Part shown: in pieces, positions 25,091 to 36,390 of the stretch
How the letters are laid out: the number at the start of each line of letters is the position of its first letter
Position numbering within the stretch: the stretch's first letter is position 1
NCBI RefSeq assembly: GCF_949628265.1
Contig: NC_088788.1
Location: forward strand, 6,820,001 to 6,884,000
Reading direction: 5' to 3'
Source: Cloeon dipterum
Taxonomy: Eukaryota > Arthropoda > Insecta > Ephemeroptera > Baetidae
Length of the DNA: 64,000 bases
Notes under the pieces: generated by a model
What the model saw: the letters and a program-made list of their open reading frames with translations, nothing else
Told to the model about the DNA's origin: nothing
Databases searched by the model: none
Made by a program: the position numbers and the translations under genes

Positions 25091-25402
25091 TATAGCGTAT
25101 TGTTGATTTGATTGTTGTATTTGGTCTGTATTATTTCATTGTTGCCGTGTAAGAATTTCAAATTGTCATTGTTGTTTTCTGACTGTTAACGCGAATATTC
25201 AAATTGTATCATTCTTCAATTGGCAGTTCATTGTAACGGACGTTTATTAATTCGCGGACCCAAGAATTTGGGGTAAGTGCCATTAGTGATAAAATATTAT
25301 TGTAATTGTAATTGATTGAATGTATTACAGTCCTGTTGGTGATTAAACAAGTCTGTGTTAAAAGAAGAATTATTATTTGGTCAACTCTTCCCTGCGACCA
25401 AA
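25091..25402 (+). repeat. 5' LTR
   Basis: The 312-bp repeat begins TATAGCG and ends CGACCAAA, so it lacks the usual TG...CA termini. Its boundaries are fixed by loss of identity with the other LTR on both sides. Inside it, 25,273-25,330 is intron-like: GTAAGT at the start and TATTACAG at the end, 58 bp, with TGATTGA-like branch sequences. Confidence 0.93.
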
Positions 25403-25404
25403 TT

Positions 25405-25417
25405 TGGTGACCCCGCG
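25405..25417 (+). promoter_or_regulatory. Primer-binding site, tRNA-Trp-like
   Basis: TGGTGACCCCGCG, two bases after the LTR. It is complementary to a tRNA 3' end reading CGCGGGGUCACCA, and differs from the usual tRNA-Trp primer site (TGGTGACCCCGACG) by one missing base. CsRn1-type elements are known to prime from tRNA-Trp. Confidence 0.75.
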
Positions 25418-25450
25418 TTGAACTTAGTGTGAAGAGGTTCCATCACGATC

Positions 25451-26311
25451 ATGGCCCAAGCTGGATCCACGACTGCTTCGCAGCGTCGGTACAACGCCGA
25501 TTTCCTATCCGTACCATTCACGCCGCTCTCGCTCGACATGTTCTTCGCCCTGCTGGAATCAGCGTTTGACATCGAAGGCATCACCGATGAGGCCGTGAAA
25601 TATCACATTCTCGCCAGAGATGTTATGCTACACGAAATCGGAGACGCGGCGCGCGACCTCATCACCAGTAAGCCGACTGAAATGCCATATACGTCATTGA
25701 AGAATGTTCTGCTGCAGACTCTCAAGCCAAAAAGCTTCACAGCAAGCGTCGAGAAAATGCAAGCCTTGCAGATGGGGACTTTGCGTCCTTCTGAATTTTT
25801 GAACCGCCTGAGAAATTGTGCGAACGATGAATTGCGCACCAATCCAATCTTCATCGAAGAGCTCACGAAATGCTGGCGCAATGCTCTGCCCGCTGGATGG
25901 CACCCTGCCCTGATTCTCGCTTCGGATTTGACGAAAGCAGCAGAGGCAGCTGACGCCCTGTACGATGCTTATGGTGCTGCAATGCCTTCTCAAGCAGCAA
26001 GTGCACCTGCAACTGTATCTGTCGCTGCAGTGCAAAAGCCCAAATCTCTCGAAGCTCGAGTAGCCTTAATCGAGGAAAATATTGCCAAGCTTCTCAACCT
26101 CATGGAAAAGGACGAGCGTGGACGCCAACCCGACCGCGGTCGAAGCAGGTCTCTGAACGCACGACTCGTGCAGACCGACCTTTGTTTCTACCACGACAGG
26201 TTTGCTAAGAAAGCGCGCCGCTGCGTCAACGGCTGCCGCCACTTCCAGCAATTCATGAAGAGCCGCGCTGAAAATGACAAGTTGGAAAACGAAAAGGGCG
26301 CCCAGCAGTAG
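25451..26311 (+). CDS. gag: Retrotransposon Gag with CHCC zinc motif
   Basis: Encodes 286 residues. Gag is the structural capsid/nucleocapsid polyprotein that packages element RNA into cytoplasmic particles. The helical capsid region covers roughly residues 20-180. A basic linker follows, and then a C-x2-H-x9-C-x3-C motif (Cys245, His248, Cys258, Cys262) takes the place of the usual CCHC knuckle. This CHCC form is characteristic of the CsRn1 clade. The start is the first ATG after the primer site, in good context (CACGATCATGG). The frame stays open to TAG at 26,309. Shortly before the stop lies a slippery heptamer for a -1 shift into pol. No stops or indels interrupt it. Confidence 0.92.
   Translation: MAQAGSTTASQRRYNADFLSVPFTPLSLDMFFALLESAFDIEGITDEAVKYHILARDVMLHEIGDAARDLITSKPTEMPYTSLKNVLLQTLKPKSFTASVEKMQALQMGTLRPSEFLNRLRNCANDELRTNPIFIEELTKCWRNALPAGWHPALILASDLTKAAEAADALYDAYGAAMPSQAASAPATVSVAAVQKPKSLEARVALIEENIAKLLNLMEKDERGRQPDRGRSRSLNARLVQTDLCFYHDRFAKKARRCVNGCRHFQQFMKSRAENDKLENEKGAQQ
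26293..26299 (+). promoter_or_regulatory. -1 ribosomal frameshift slippery site
   Basis: AAAGGGC, phased A AAG GGC in the gag frame, a canonical X XXY YYZ heptamer, three codons (GCC CAG CAG) before the gag stop. The pol frame is exactly the -1 frame and is open through this point. The first ATG in the pol frame lies well inside protease, so a frameshift is the simplest expression route. A downstream pseudoknot was not worked out. Confidence 0.75.
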
Positions 26312-29300
26312 AGGCGGTGCTGAGCCCCCAAAAGTCTACCAAACGTCTCTTCATATATGACCCGCAAACAGACCGCACGTTTCTCATAGACACCGGCGCA
26401 GAAGTGAGTGTCCTTCCTGCAAAGCTGCTTCCAAAGAGATCCAAGACAACTGACCTAGTGCTCACTGCAGCAAACAGCAATAGCATTGACACATACGGAT
26501 TTATAACCCTCAACCTTACATTTGGTTTCCGGAGAAGATTCGAACACGTCTTTGTAGTTGCTGACGTTGACCGCCCAATTTTAGGAGCTGATTTTTTGGC
26601 CAAGCACAAGATGGCCGTGCACTTGGACGAGGGGACTCTCGTCGATAAGATAACCAACCTTTCGGTTGAAGGTATCGCCGAGCCCTCAAATTCGCCCTGC
26701 TCTGTCAAAATGGTCGATTCGTCGAACGAATACTACAGCACGTTGAAGGACTTCCCTGAACTTTTCAAACCTGCTGATCTCAACCAACCTGTCAAACACA
26801 AAGCCATTCATCGAATTCCCACCACAGAAGGCTCTCCACACCATGAAAAATTCCGTCGCCTCGCCCCAGACAAGCTAAAAATCGCCCGTCAGCTCTTCGA
26901 GGAAATGGAGCAGCGAGGAGAAGTTCGGCGAGGGGAGAGTGACTGGGCCTCCGCGCTGCATCTCGTCCTGAAAAAGGATGGGACCTACAGACCCTGCGGT
27001 GATTATCGCCAGCTAAACGCACGCACCATTCCCAATCGTTACCCGACTCGTCACATATACGACTGCTCTTCAGCCCTTCACGGATGCCAGGTATTTTCAA
27101 AAGTGGACCTGAAAAAAGCTTATCTTCAGATTCCCGTGGCTGAAGAAGACATACACAAGACAGCAGTAACGACGCCGTTTGGCCTGTTCGTATTTCCGAA
27201 GATGCCATTCGGGCTAAGGAACGCTGGCGCCACCTTCCAAAATTTGATCGACAGCATTTTAGGCCAACTACCCTTTGTTTTCGTCTTCGTAGATGACCTA
27301 CTCATCGCCTCAAGAACAAGGGAGGAGCATCACAGCCACCTGCGCGCCGTCATGGAAAAGCTCCAAGATAATGGCTTAACACTCAACGTCGAGAAATGCA
27401 GCTTTGGCGCCGAAGAATTGGAGTTTCTCGGCTACCAGGTAAGCAAGGATGGTCTTCGTCCGCTGCCTGATCGAGTAGCCGCGATTTCCGAGTTTCCCCT
27501 GCCCAAAACGACCGACCAACTGTCCCGATACCTTGGCCTGCTCAATTATTACCATAGGTTTATTCCACGAGTAGCCCACCTTCTATCTCCACTGCATGCG
27601 CTCTTAGCGGGCCCGAGGCTCCCCAAAAAGCGCCCACTAAATTGGACAAATGAGGCACAAGAAGCATTTGAGAAGACAAAGGAAGCCCTGGCAAAGGCGG
27701 CAGTGCTTGCTCATCCACTCGATGGTGCACCGCTTGCTCTTGTGACCGACGCGTCGGACTTTGCGATCGGCGCCGTCGTCCAGCAGCTCGTCGATGACCA
27801 GTGGCAACCGCTCAGCTTTTACAGCAGGAAATTGACTCCGGCTGAAAAGAACTACTCAACCTATGACCGCGAACTGCTCGCTATCTACAGTGGAGTAAAG
27901 AAATTTCGATATCTCCTTGAGGGCCGGCAGTTTAAGGTGTATACCGACCAGGAACCATTGACGTCCGCATTCAAGGTGAGAAAAGAAGATCGAACTCCAC
28001 GTCAAATTCGTCACCTGCAGTATATCGCCGAATTTACAACTGACATCCAGTACGTTCCCGGACAAGCAAATGTGGTGGCGGACGCGCTGTCTCGAATTGA
28101 AGCCGTCGAAATCCTGGAATTGACGTCTGAAAACGTGGCCAAGGCGCAGCTGGATGACGAAGACATAAAAAAATACCGCTCGCCTTCCAGCTGTCTGAAT
28201 CTTAAACCGTTTCCCGTGTCCGGCAGCAAGTATCAGCTATGGTGCGACACGACAACCTCAGAAGCGCGCCCTTTCCTTCCAAAGCAATTTCGCCGCCCTG
28301 CCTTTGACACCATTCACAATCTGGCTCACCCTGGCGCAAAGTCAACGTCAAAAATGGTGTCTGCAAAATACGTTTGGCCATCGATGCGAAAAGATTGTTA
28401 CACTTGGGCTCGAGCATGTCTCGAGTGTCAGCGCTCGAAGGTAACCAGACACACGCAAGCTCCTCTTAAGCACTTCAAGACGCCAACTGAACGATATTCT
28501 GTGATACACATCGACCTTATTGGTCCACTTCCGATATCAGAAGAGTTTAGGTACTGCCTAACCATGGTGGACCGCTACACTCGATGGCCTGAAGTCGTTC
28601 CCCTGAAATCCATCACCGCCGAAGATGTCATCCGCGCCTTCAAAGACAACTGGATAGCCCGCTTCGGCACTCCAAAAGTTCTCGTGTGCGATCAAGGGAG
28701 ACAATTTATTTCAAACCAGTTCAAGCAATTTGCAAGCAACGCAGGTATTCAAGTTAACCACACAAATGCGTACCACCCTCAGTGCAACGGAATGGTAGAA
28801 AGATTTCATCGCACTTTGAAATCAGCTCTGATGTGCCATAAGACACCCTGGTCGAAAGCTCTGTCAACCGTGCTACTTGGCCTACGCTCCGTCCTGAAAG
28901 ATGACCTTGGTTGTTCCCCAGCCGAACTAGTTTACGGCGAACCACTACGCCTTCCAGGACAATTTTTCGTGCCGCCGCCATCGCTCTCTCTTTCACCCCC
29001 AGATTTTCTGACGAGTCTTCAAGCGCATACAGCGGAAATGTGCCCAACACCAGCTGCGCATCATAGCGGCCGAGCATTTTTCGTGCACCCCGAGCTAGCC
29101 AAGTCCAGCCATTGTTTCATCCGAACCGACGCCGTAAGACCAGCATTGACGCCGCCGTTCAGAGGCCCCTTCAAAGTCATCAAGCGTGGCGAAAAAACTT
29201 TCGAGTTAGAAGTTAAGGGTAAGCCAAAATCCATTTCGATTGACCGGCTGAAACCCGCCTTCATCTTGGCGCCGGAGCCACCCATTCTCATCGCTCCACC

Positions 29301-29526
29301 TCCGAAATTGATTCAATTTGCACCAAGTCCACATATCATTCCTCCACCTGAGCAAGAACCTGACGAACAAGAAGATCACGCACCCGAACCACCTCCCCAA
29401 CCTGCACTTAGCGTCGAGCCAGCCGAGCAACCAAGAAATACAACTCGATACGGCCGCCGAGTAAAACAACCTGATAGATATGGATGTTCCTTTCAGGCCT
29501 CCAGCCTACGGAGGGGACTACTATAG
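26300..29526 (+). CDS. pol: Retrotransposon Pol (protease, reverse transcriptase, RNase H, integrase)
   Basis: About 1,070 residues in the -1 frame relative to gag, uninterrupted. Numbering from 26,317: aspartic protease with DTGAEVSVLP near 25-34; reverse transcriptase with the FVDD catalytic box near 325; RNase H with VTDASD near 476; integrase with an H-x3-H / C-x2-C zinc domain (HNLAH near 667, CLEC near 705) and the DDE triad in HIDLIGP (about 731), CDQGRQF (about 790) and GMVERFHR (about 827). A DRLKPAFI-type segment and a proline-rich tail end the protein. No chromodomain is seen. The stop codon TAG (29,524-29,526) lies inside the 3' LTR. All catalytic motifs visible are intact, so the element may be active. 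Confidence 0.93.
29510..29521 (+). other. Polypurine-tract region
   Basis: GGAGGGGACTAC directly precedes the 3' LTR. The purine run (CGGAGGGGA) is short and also encodes the last residues of Pol. This is the expected site for plus-strand priming during reverse transcription. Confidence 0.6.
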
Positions 29527-29833
29527 CGTATTGTTGATTTGATTGTTGTATTTGGTCTGTATTATTTCATTGTTGCCGTGTAAGAATTTCAAATTGTCAT
29601 TGTTGTTTTCTGACTGTTAACGCGAATATTCAAATTGTATCATTCTTCAATTGGCAGTTCATTGTAACGGACGTTTATTAATTCGCGGACCCAAGAATTT
29701 GGGGTAAGTGCCATTAGTGATAAAATATTATTGTAATTGTAATTGATTGAATGTATTACAGTCCTGTTGGTGATTAAACAAGTCTGTGTTAAAAGAAGAA
29801 TTATTATTTGGTCAACTCTTCCCTGCGACCAAA
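29522..29833 (+). repeat. 3' LTR
   Basis: Identical by eye to the 5' LTR over 312 bp, including the intron-like segment (here 29,704-29,761). It is followed immediately by CTTTCTTT, the copy of the flanking target sequence. Confidence 0.93.
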
Positions 29834-30466
29834 CTTTCTTTCTCTCTGGGCGCCGCTGAGTGAGCGATCGGCGTAAGAGCAGGGTGAAAACCGGGATTGC
29901 GTGCGCGGATGAGGACAACCCGAAATACGCATTTTCGATTTCAAGGATGAGAGTCTCGTCGTGGCCAATGTCCAAATATTTCGAAGTCGCGCCGCGCTGC
30001 GCCAGGCGTAAACTAATATGATACATTTCGTTATGTGTTTGTTTTCGTCTCTTTCCGGCCGGCCCGATTTACGGCCGCAATTTTGTAAATATTATGAAAA
30101 TATGGAGACGCCGCTGGTGCCAAAAGCGGCGTGAATTCGGCGTTGCAGCATCTTTGTTGGGGTTTAAGTTGAGGGCCTCGCCCAGGAGAAACACGACTTC
30201 TTCTTAAATAATGTCGCCGCTTGTTCCAATTTACGACTTTCTCTCGCAACTGAGAAGTGAATTTTATGTTGAGTTATTTTCATCCTACATCAAAATTCCT
30301 TGTGTTTTATAAACCCAGGATTTCTTTAATGTCTGATTGTGAATTGATGTAGTTTTGTTTTTTGTTATTTCAAGGGGAATTATTTTAAACTCGACTTGAA
30401 AAATGTATTTATTATTCTGAGGCCTGTGAATATTATTATTTCTTAGCCTCAAATCATCCCAGGATC
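29834..30466. other. GC-rich flank of the retrotransposon insertion, no gene assigned
   Basis: 29,834-30,240 is clearly GC-richer than its surroundings and appears to continue the GC-rich stretch left of the element. It could be a regulatory region or 5' exon split by the insertion. No coding frame or splice pair is convincing. The rest is AT-rich. Confidence 0.35.
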
Positions 30467-30742
30467 CAGTGGGGGCCAGATGGGCGATAAAATTATTCGC
30501 ACTGCGCAGATCCAAGATGGCGTCTGAATGTGGGAAACAAAAAAGCTCTCTTTGGATTGCCGTACGAGTGTCAAGAGTTTGTTTTTACGATCCAAAAGAC
30601 ACAATTAGTACGAGTAATGCAAATTATGTGTCACAATATTGACGAAAACTTGTTTATTTTGCGCATTTTCACGTGACCGTTTTTTCGCGCCATACTCCAC
30701 CGGACGCCATTTCTGCGCGTCGCACGAATCTGGCCCCCGCTG
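30467..30742. mobile_element. hAT-type MITE, copy 2 (full length)
   Basis: 276 bp with inverted termini CAGTGGGGGCCAGAT... and ...ATCTGGCCCCCGCTG. The flanks CCAGGATC (30,459-30,466) and CCTGGATC (30,743-30,750) match at 7 of 8 bases, as expected for an 8-bp target duplication. A CAG(N)G terminus plus an 8-bp duplication indicates the hAT superfamily. No coding capacity is present. Confidence 0.9.
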
Positions 30743-31987
30743 CCTGGATCATCAAATTAGAATATTGTGAGCAATTATAATCGTATTGTATACTCTTAAT
30801 CCAACAGAACTGTGCTACGTACACTATTCATTTTCGGAATGAGTGAGAACATACTTCAAATATACAAATTTTAGTTTGAAGTTTTAAGCCAAAAATTATT
30901 TTAACAGTTAGAAAGTCCTAAAAATTAGGCTAAATATAAAAAGACAGTGTAATAGCAAATTTATAAATAATGTTTTCTTTAATTTTTTATTTAGTAATTA
31001 ATTAGGAAAGGATGGGACTGTCTAGTATTTTTAGCTATTGTATTATTTCCTTCAAATTAAAAATAAAACACATGAAACATATTTAATCCACCCCTTCATT
31101 CAAGGGTTTAAAATAGATATGTTCCTAAATAGATATGTTTTTCGTAGATTACTTGAATTATATTCGTTGATTCTTACTCCATTAAAAAAGTACAAAATGA
31201 TCCGAAAAAATTCTTTTAAGCTGCCATAAACAAATCAAATCAAAGCAATATTTTTTGCTTTAAAAAATTCAGCTCATTTGCCCTGACAAATGTACAAAAT
31301 TAACAGCCCTTTAAAAATTATTTCCGTTCAGTCGTAAACTCATTGTGGCTCTTTTGCGGTGAGGCTCTTGAATTTTTAGAGCTCACGTTGGTCTAGAAAT
31401 CCGTAAAAAGCGAATTTTAAGTTCGAATAAAGTGGCCGACGTAGCTGACCAGAAGAGCAGCGTCTAAATAAAGTGCTTAATAAAATCTAATTATACATGG
31501 TGGGCCAGATTAAGTCGGCGGCGGACAGAAATCGGACGTGGACGCGTGTGAAAAGCAGCTCGCTGTTCTGCTCTCGTGCAACAACAATAAAGCGTGTTTA
31601 GCAATTCATGCGTGAATCCGAGTCGCGCGCGCCCGAGAAGCAAGTGTGTATGGAGCAGTGTGCCAAGTTTTCGACCCAAACATAATTCTGCAGCTCGCGC
31701 GATAAATTTCTCGCTCTTTTGTCGAGCCGCCAGTGTAGGATAACAAAATCTCGCCGCTTTGACTCAATGCAGGTGAAATGACGTGTTAATTAATACACAC
31801 ACACTCTGCGGCAGAGCGTGCCAAAACGAGATAATATGACAGCACCTCTGCTCTTTTATGACTAATTAGCAGCTTGGCCCCGTTTATAATAAACACGCCG
31901 CGATGGATGCAATGGATAATGCAGTCAGAAGTGAAGAGAAAAGGGGTAAACGTAGAAAGACTTGAAGAAGGTAAAAAGGGAAGGAAG
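30743..31987. other. Intergenic, no gene seen
   Basis: AT-rich to about 31,320, then a GC-richer island (31,430-31,900). Short open frames only, with no homology. Confidence 0.4.
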
Positions 31988-32239
31988 CAGATTCGTGCGA
32001 TGCGCAGATATGGCGTCCGGTGGAGTATGGCGCGAAAAAACGGTCACGTGAAAATGCGCGAGAAGAACAAGTTTTGGTCAATATTGAGACATAATTTGCA
32101 TTAGTTGTACTAATTGTGTGTTTTGGATCGTAAAAACAAACTCTTGACACTCGCCACGGCAATCCAAAGAGAGATTTTTGTTTCCCATTCAGACGCCATC
32201 TTGGACCTCCGCAGTGGGAACTATTTTATCGCACATCTG
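31988..32239. mobile_element. hAT-type MITE, copy 3, with inner CAG ends
   Basis: 252 bp, inverted relative to copies 1 and 2. It begins CAGATTCGTGCGATG and ends GCACATCTG: both ends lack the outer CAGCGGGGGC block of the full-length copies. GAAGGAAG lies immediately outside on both sides (31,980-31,987 and 32,240-32,247), a perfect 8-bp duplication, so this may be a real insertion of a shorter form. The surroundings are purine-rich, which weakens the argument a little. Confidence 0.85.
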
Positions 32240-32475
32240 GAAGGAAGGGGAGGAGGTAAAGGAGTATAGGGTTTTAAGGAGCCAAGGGGAAAGAGGAGAA
32301 ACCATTGAATGAATAGTAGGGAGAGGAGAAAGCAAAGGTAATGGGAATTGTTGGAAGAGGGGAGGCATGTAATGATTTAAGGGGTTAGAGGAGGGGAAAA
32401 GAAGGCAAAGAGTGACTAGGTGGAATAAAAGAAAAGTAGAGAAACGCCAGGAATCAGACGATTTGAAATTCAACA

Positions 32476-32815
32476 TTGTTTAAAGCCATTAACAGATGGC
32501 GCCATCGTGAAATTCTAGTTTTCTTTTAATTTCAAGCTCAATAAACTGCTAAAAAAAGTTTTCATGGAAATGCGGGAAATGCAGTAAACCAAAATCAGCT
32601 TAGCCAACCGTCCGGTAGAAACAAAATATTACAGCTTTTTTAATCATTTGCTGTTATTTCTACAACGATTCGTTGAACCATCTTTTGTTTTTGTTTGTCA
32701 CCCTGTGAAAATGAAATTTCTGACGCTAAGAAAGCACAGCAGCAGGATTGAACCTGAAATCTCAGTGCAAGAAGTAAAATCATAAATGATCGGTGATGCC
32801 TCCTGTTGACAGCTC
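32476..32815. repeat. Foldback repeat, family B
   Basis: The left end (AGCCATTAACAGATGGCGCCAT near 32,485) is an imperfect reverse complement of the right end (ATGCCTCCTGTTGACAGCT near 32,795). The right arm also carries 'caggattgaacctgaaat', matching the copy at 59,140-59,530. A non-autonomous DNA transposon remnant is likely. Confidence 0.6.
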
Positions 32816-35800
32816 CAAACACTATATAGTATTGGCGATTTTAATGAAAAATTGAAGGGGTACAGAGAATGAAGGGAAGAAAAAATGGTACAAAAGGTGA
32901 AGTAAGAGAGGAGAGGCACTCCAGTAAAAGCAGACAAAAAATGAAAGCAAATAAGAAAGGAGGGAGCTAAACACAAGCCGAGGGGAAACGATAAAAAACG
33001 AGCGTTAACTCTTCCAGCGAGTTGTGGAATTGGCTTTTAATGAGTCGTTTTAAAACCGGTTAAGCCGCGTCTCTCGAAGCGTGTATCTTTTTTTTTAAAT
33101 AAACACGCGCGATTTGATGTTTCATTCCGCGTTTCACTACTTGTAGCAGAGCCTGTGCGGAGCAGTCTCGTGTGTTCTTCCTCCAGAAATAGCGTGTTTG
33201 CCACCTTGGCAACAACTGACATTGATGGATGAAGAACACTGCGCTGAATTTTGTCTGCCATTCTCTTTCGCTCACAATACACGCATGCTGATTTGAAATT
33301 CCAACTACACACACATCACTCACATCGCCAATTAGATTGCAATTTTTTCTCCAAAAATAAAAATAAATGTGATTTAATTTAGAGCATAAATCTTATATAA
33401 TCAGACAAATAAGGATTAAAAATTGAAAATATTCAGCCACAGGTTAGCGTAATGAGTTCAAGTTGTATGCGGATAGCCACTTTTTATACATTTCCGACAA
33501 CAAACGGAAATGCAGACACATATTGAATCATAGAATGAAATTCTAGAATAGAGGATTGAGCTGTTTCAAACTAAATGTAGCGTAGCGATCAAATAGATGA
33601 GTTCTCTACTAATTATAGTCCTAGTATTTGCTTCTTAAACGGGGCCAATGGCTATTTATACATTTTGATCGCCGATAAATCTAATTAAAATAATTCTTTC
33701 AAGCACTATAACCACAAAAAAGCAACCGTGATGTAAAAAATGCAATTTAAGATAAATATTAATTCCTCCTGATATTTCTAAATAATCTTTGTAAAGATTT
33801 TCGTCAGCTCTACAATGACAGAGGGCGATTACCCTACTGAAATCGCTAAAATCATTATGATCTCAACTGGGGGATATTTCTGCAAGTGTTTTTAAAAGAT
33901 TTCTCAAAATCCCGACACTTTTTGAGATTATTTGAGTTGCATATCATGCTGAAAATGACATGAGGATTTTAATTTTAGGAACACGTTTAGTTATAAATAG
34001 TCTCCAATCATTTATCAGGCGTGCCTCTAGATTCTTCTAAAAAATACTGCGTTGCTGCGTTCAATTCTGATTGTGAGTCTGAAATCTCTTGAATTTTACG
34101 ACGCGTGATGCAAAATTATGCTGCGCCGCTGAACGAGAAAACGCTGGAAGTTGCATAAGCAGCCAGGAGCTCTGGCTCTCCAAACAGCCAGAGAGATGGC
34201 GTGCACATTTCCATTATTCTTCCTCCACAGAAATATAACCTAAAAATGTAGTATGCTCCTTTCTTCGTCCGCAAACGAGAATGTGTCACTTGTCGCAATC
34301 ACATCAACAGCCGGAGGAGCAGCAGCAGCAGCGAGTGTCGCGGCGGCCAATTACTGTGGCGGCCGTTTAGCACCTGAATGGCTCCAATCAAAATAGAAAC
34401 ACGCACGGTTCATCGGCCACTTTTGTATTTTCTCCGTGGCTCGCATCCCATCGCGCTTCGTATTTTTATCTCGCGCGCCGCCACGGCCGCAAATTTGGTC
34501 CATCGACTCGGCTGCTCCATTTAATACATTGTGACGCGACCCACTGTTCCGCTCCATTTGCCGCTGCAGCCAACACTCGAAATTCAACCTATCAAATTCC
34601 GACTGATTGAATTCTATTCGATGTTTCTCAACAGATTATAATGGAGCGATTTAAATATTTCGATAGAAAATAATATTTTTTGGGAATACTTCACCAACAG
34701 CTCATTTATATACAAAAAAAATCAAGAGATTTAATCTGGGTTTTAAGGGGTGCTCATATTCCACCCTTAAATTACCATATTTTCCCCCAAAGAAAGTAAA
34801 AAAATTGTACAAAATTTTCTACAATTTTTTCTTTTTAAATTTAAATATATTAATATTCCTCTCAGTAGAAAATAAAATTAAAGAATTTACTTTGAGCACA
34901 AAAAGGGTTTTGTGGTGTGTCAAGCTTTGGCGGCAGCAAATAACGCGGGCGGAGTGCACACACGTAAATATTTAGATGGGGGCGTGCAGTTCATCAATGG
35001 CGCTATTTATGTTATCTTACGCTAGGCCGCCGGCGAACACAAGGAAATCTGCCTTGCATACACACACGTTTATGCATCTTGAAAGCAGACACACGCGTAA
35101 ACATAATGCCGCAGACCCGAGATGCGAGAGAGGCACACGCATCTCGCATCTGTTCCCAGCGGAGTAGAAACCGGAGACGCGACGAGATGCCCCTTGTGAT
35201 GGTTATGGCAAAAAGATAGACTAATAGCGTCATTTCTTTAAATGGCGGAAGGGAATAAAAAGTAAAATATAAAAATAAAAAAATTAAATGTGTAAAAATT
35301 TGACGGTTTTTCGAGGCAGCCCAGTTTTTTCTGCTATAAATTCATAAATTCAGCAATTTTGCTGAAAGTGTTTACTATTTGTCCAAATGCTAGAATATTT
35401 GTCATTTTTAAAGAGATGACAGCCAAATTTTTATTCATTTATTTGATTAAAACCACGGTATAAATCTACTTCAAGCCGATTTTTTTAATTATATAATATG
35501 TTTTGAGTTCAATTTAATTTAAAACACTTGCAAGGTGTGTTCGAGCTCTGGTTCAAGGACGAACAATAAAAAGAGCTCCAAGCTAAATTTGCTAAAAAGC
35601 CTTCTCGAACTTTATATTTCTTTTAGTCTGTGCGCAGCATCGCCAAACACGATGGCAATTTATCTTTGAGAGAGCCCCTCGGCTGAAAATTAAGATGAAT
35701 GCGCGATGTGTTTGGGTCTCGTGTCTTGAATAAGTAAATTACTTTGTGCTGCTTTTGTAACTAACTGTTATTTGCTTCAACAATCATGAACTATTTGTTA

Positions 35801-36390
35801 ACAAAATTTGCAGGTGAACCAAAAATAAAATTATTATTAAATATTTTTTGGAGATTTTGCGGAGTAAAAAAACTGGCTGTCAAAATGCCACTCGTTGCTA
35901 ATCATCATATTAATGTAATTTGCAGATATCCAGAAATTAATAAGAAGAAACTCTGTAAGAATAAGTTATTAAATTAACCTCGTTGTGACGCATGTGCAGG
36001 AACACTAGATAATGTAGATTTACCAGTAATTAAAATGACGAATCATTCAAGGTTATTTAAAATTTTAAGAATAACAATTATATAATTAATCTGGCATTTA
36101 AAATTAATCATATATTAGATAAAATCACGTTGATATTAAACAAATGCTTTGTAAAATTGCTTTAAAACGAAAATTTAATTAAAAAAAACTTTTAAATAGC
36201 TATATTTTTAATATCGCTAATACTACAAATGCCTAAATTTCTCCAATAATGTGATTTTTTGCAACATCATGTTTTAAAAGTGTGACCTATTATGGAGAAA
36301 TAAACAGAATTGAATGAAAATGCAAAAAACATTGAAATAAATTACATTTTGGCTCTGTTTCAATTTTTTTAATAATTTTTGTTTAGGATT
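32816..36390. other. Intergenic, no gene seen
   Basis: Contains GC-richer islands at about 33,000-33,320, 34,080-34,600 and 34,910-35,240. The island near 34,320-34,560 is the most GC-rich. Open frames in the islands occur on both strands without homology. I see no tRNA-like or other RNA gene. Confidence 0.4.

Larger units (their letters stand above)
25091..29833 (+). mobile_element. Complete Ty3/gypsy LTR retrotransposon, CsRn1-like
   Basis: A 4,743-bp element with two 312-bp LTRs that I read as identical, a primer site, gag, pol and a purine-rich tract. Directly flanking both LTRs is CTTTCTTT: because CTTT is doubled, the target duplication could be 4 bp (typical of Ty3/gypsy) or 8 bp. The clade call rests on the CHCC Gag zinc motif, the tRNA-Trp-type primer site and the integrase style (YHPQ, GMVERFHR). 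No chromodomain and no envelope-like third ORF are seen. Intact ORFs and identical LTRs suggest a recent insertion. It landed in a GC-rich segment that continues on both sides (about 25,010-25,090 and 29,834-30,240). Confidence 0.95.
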
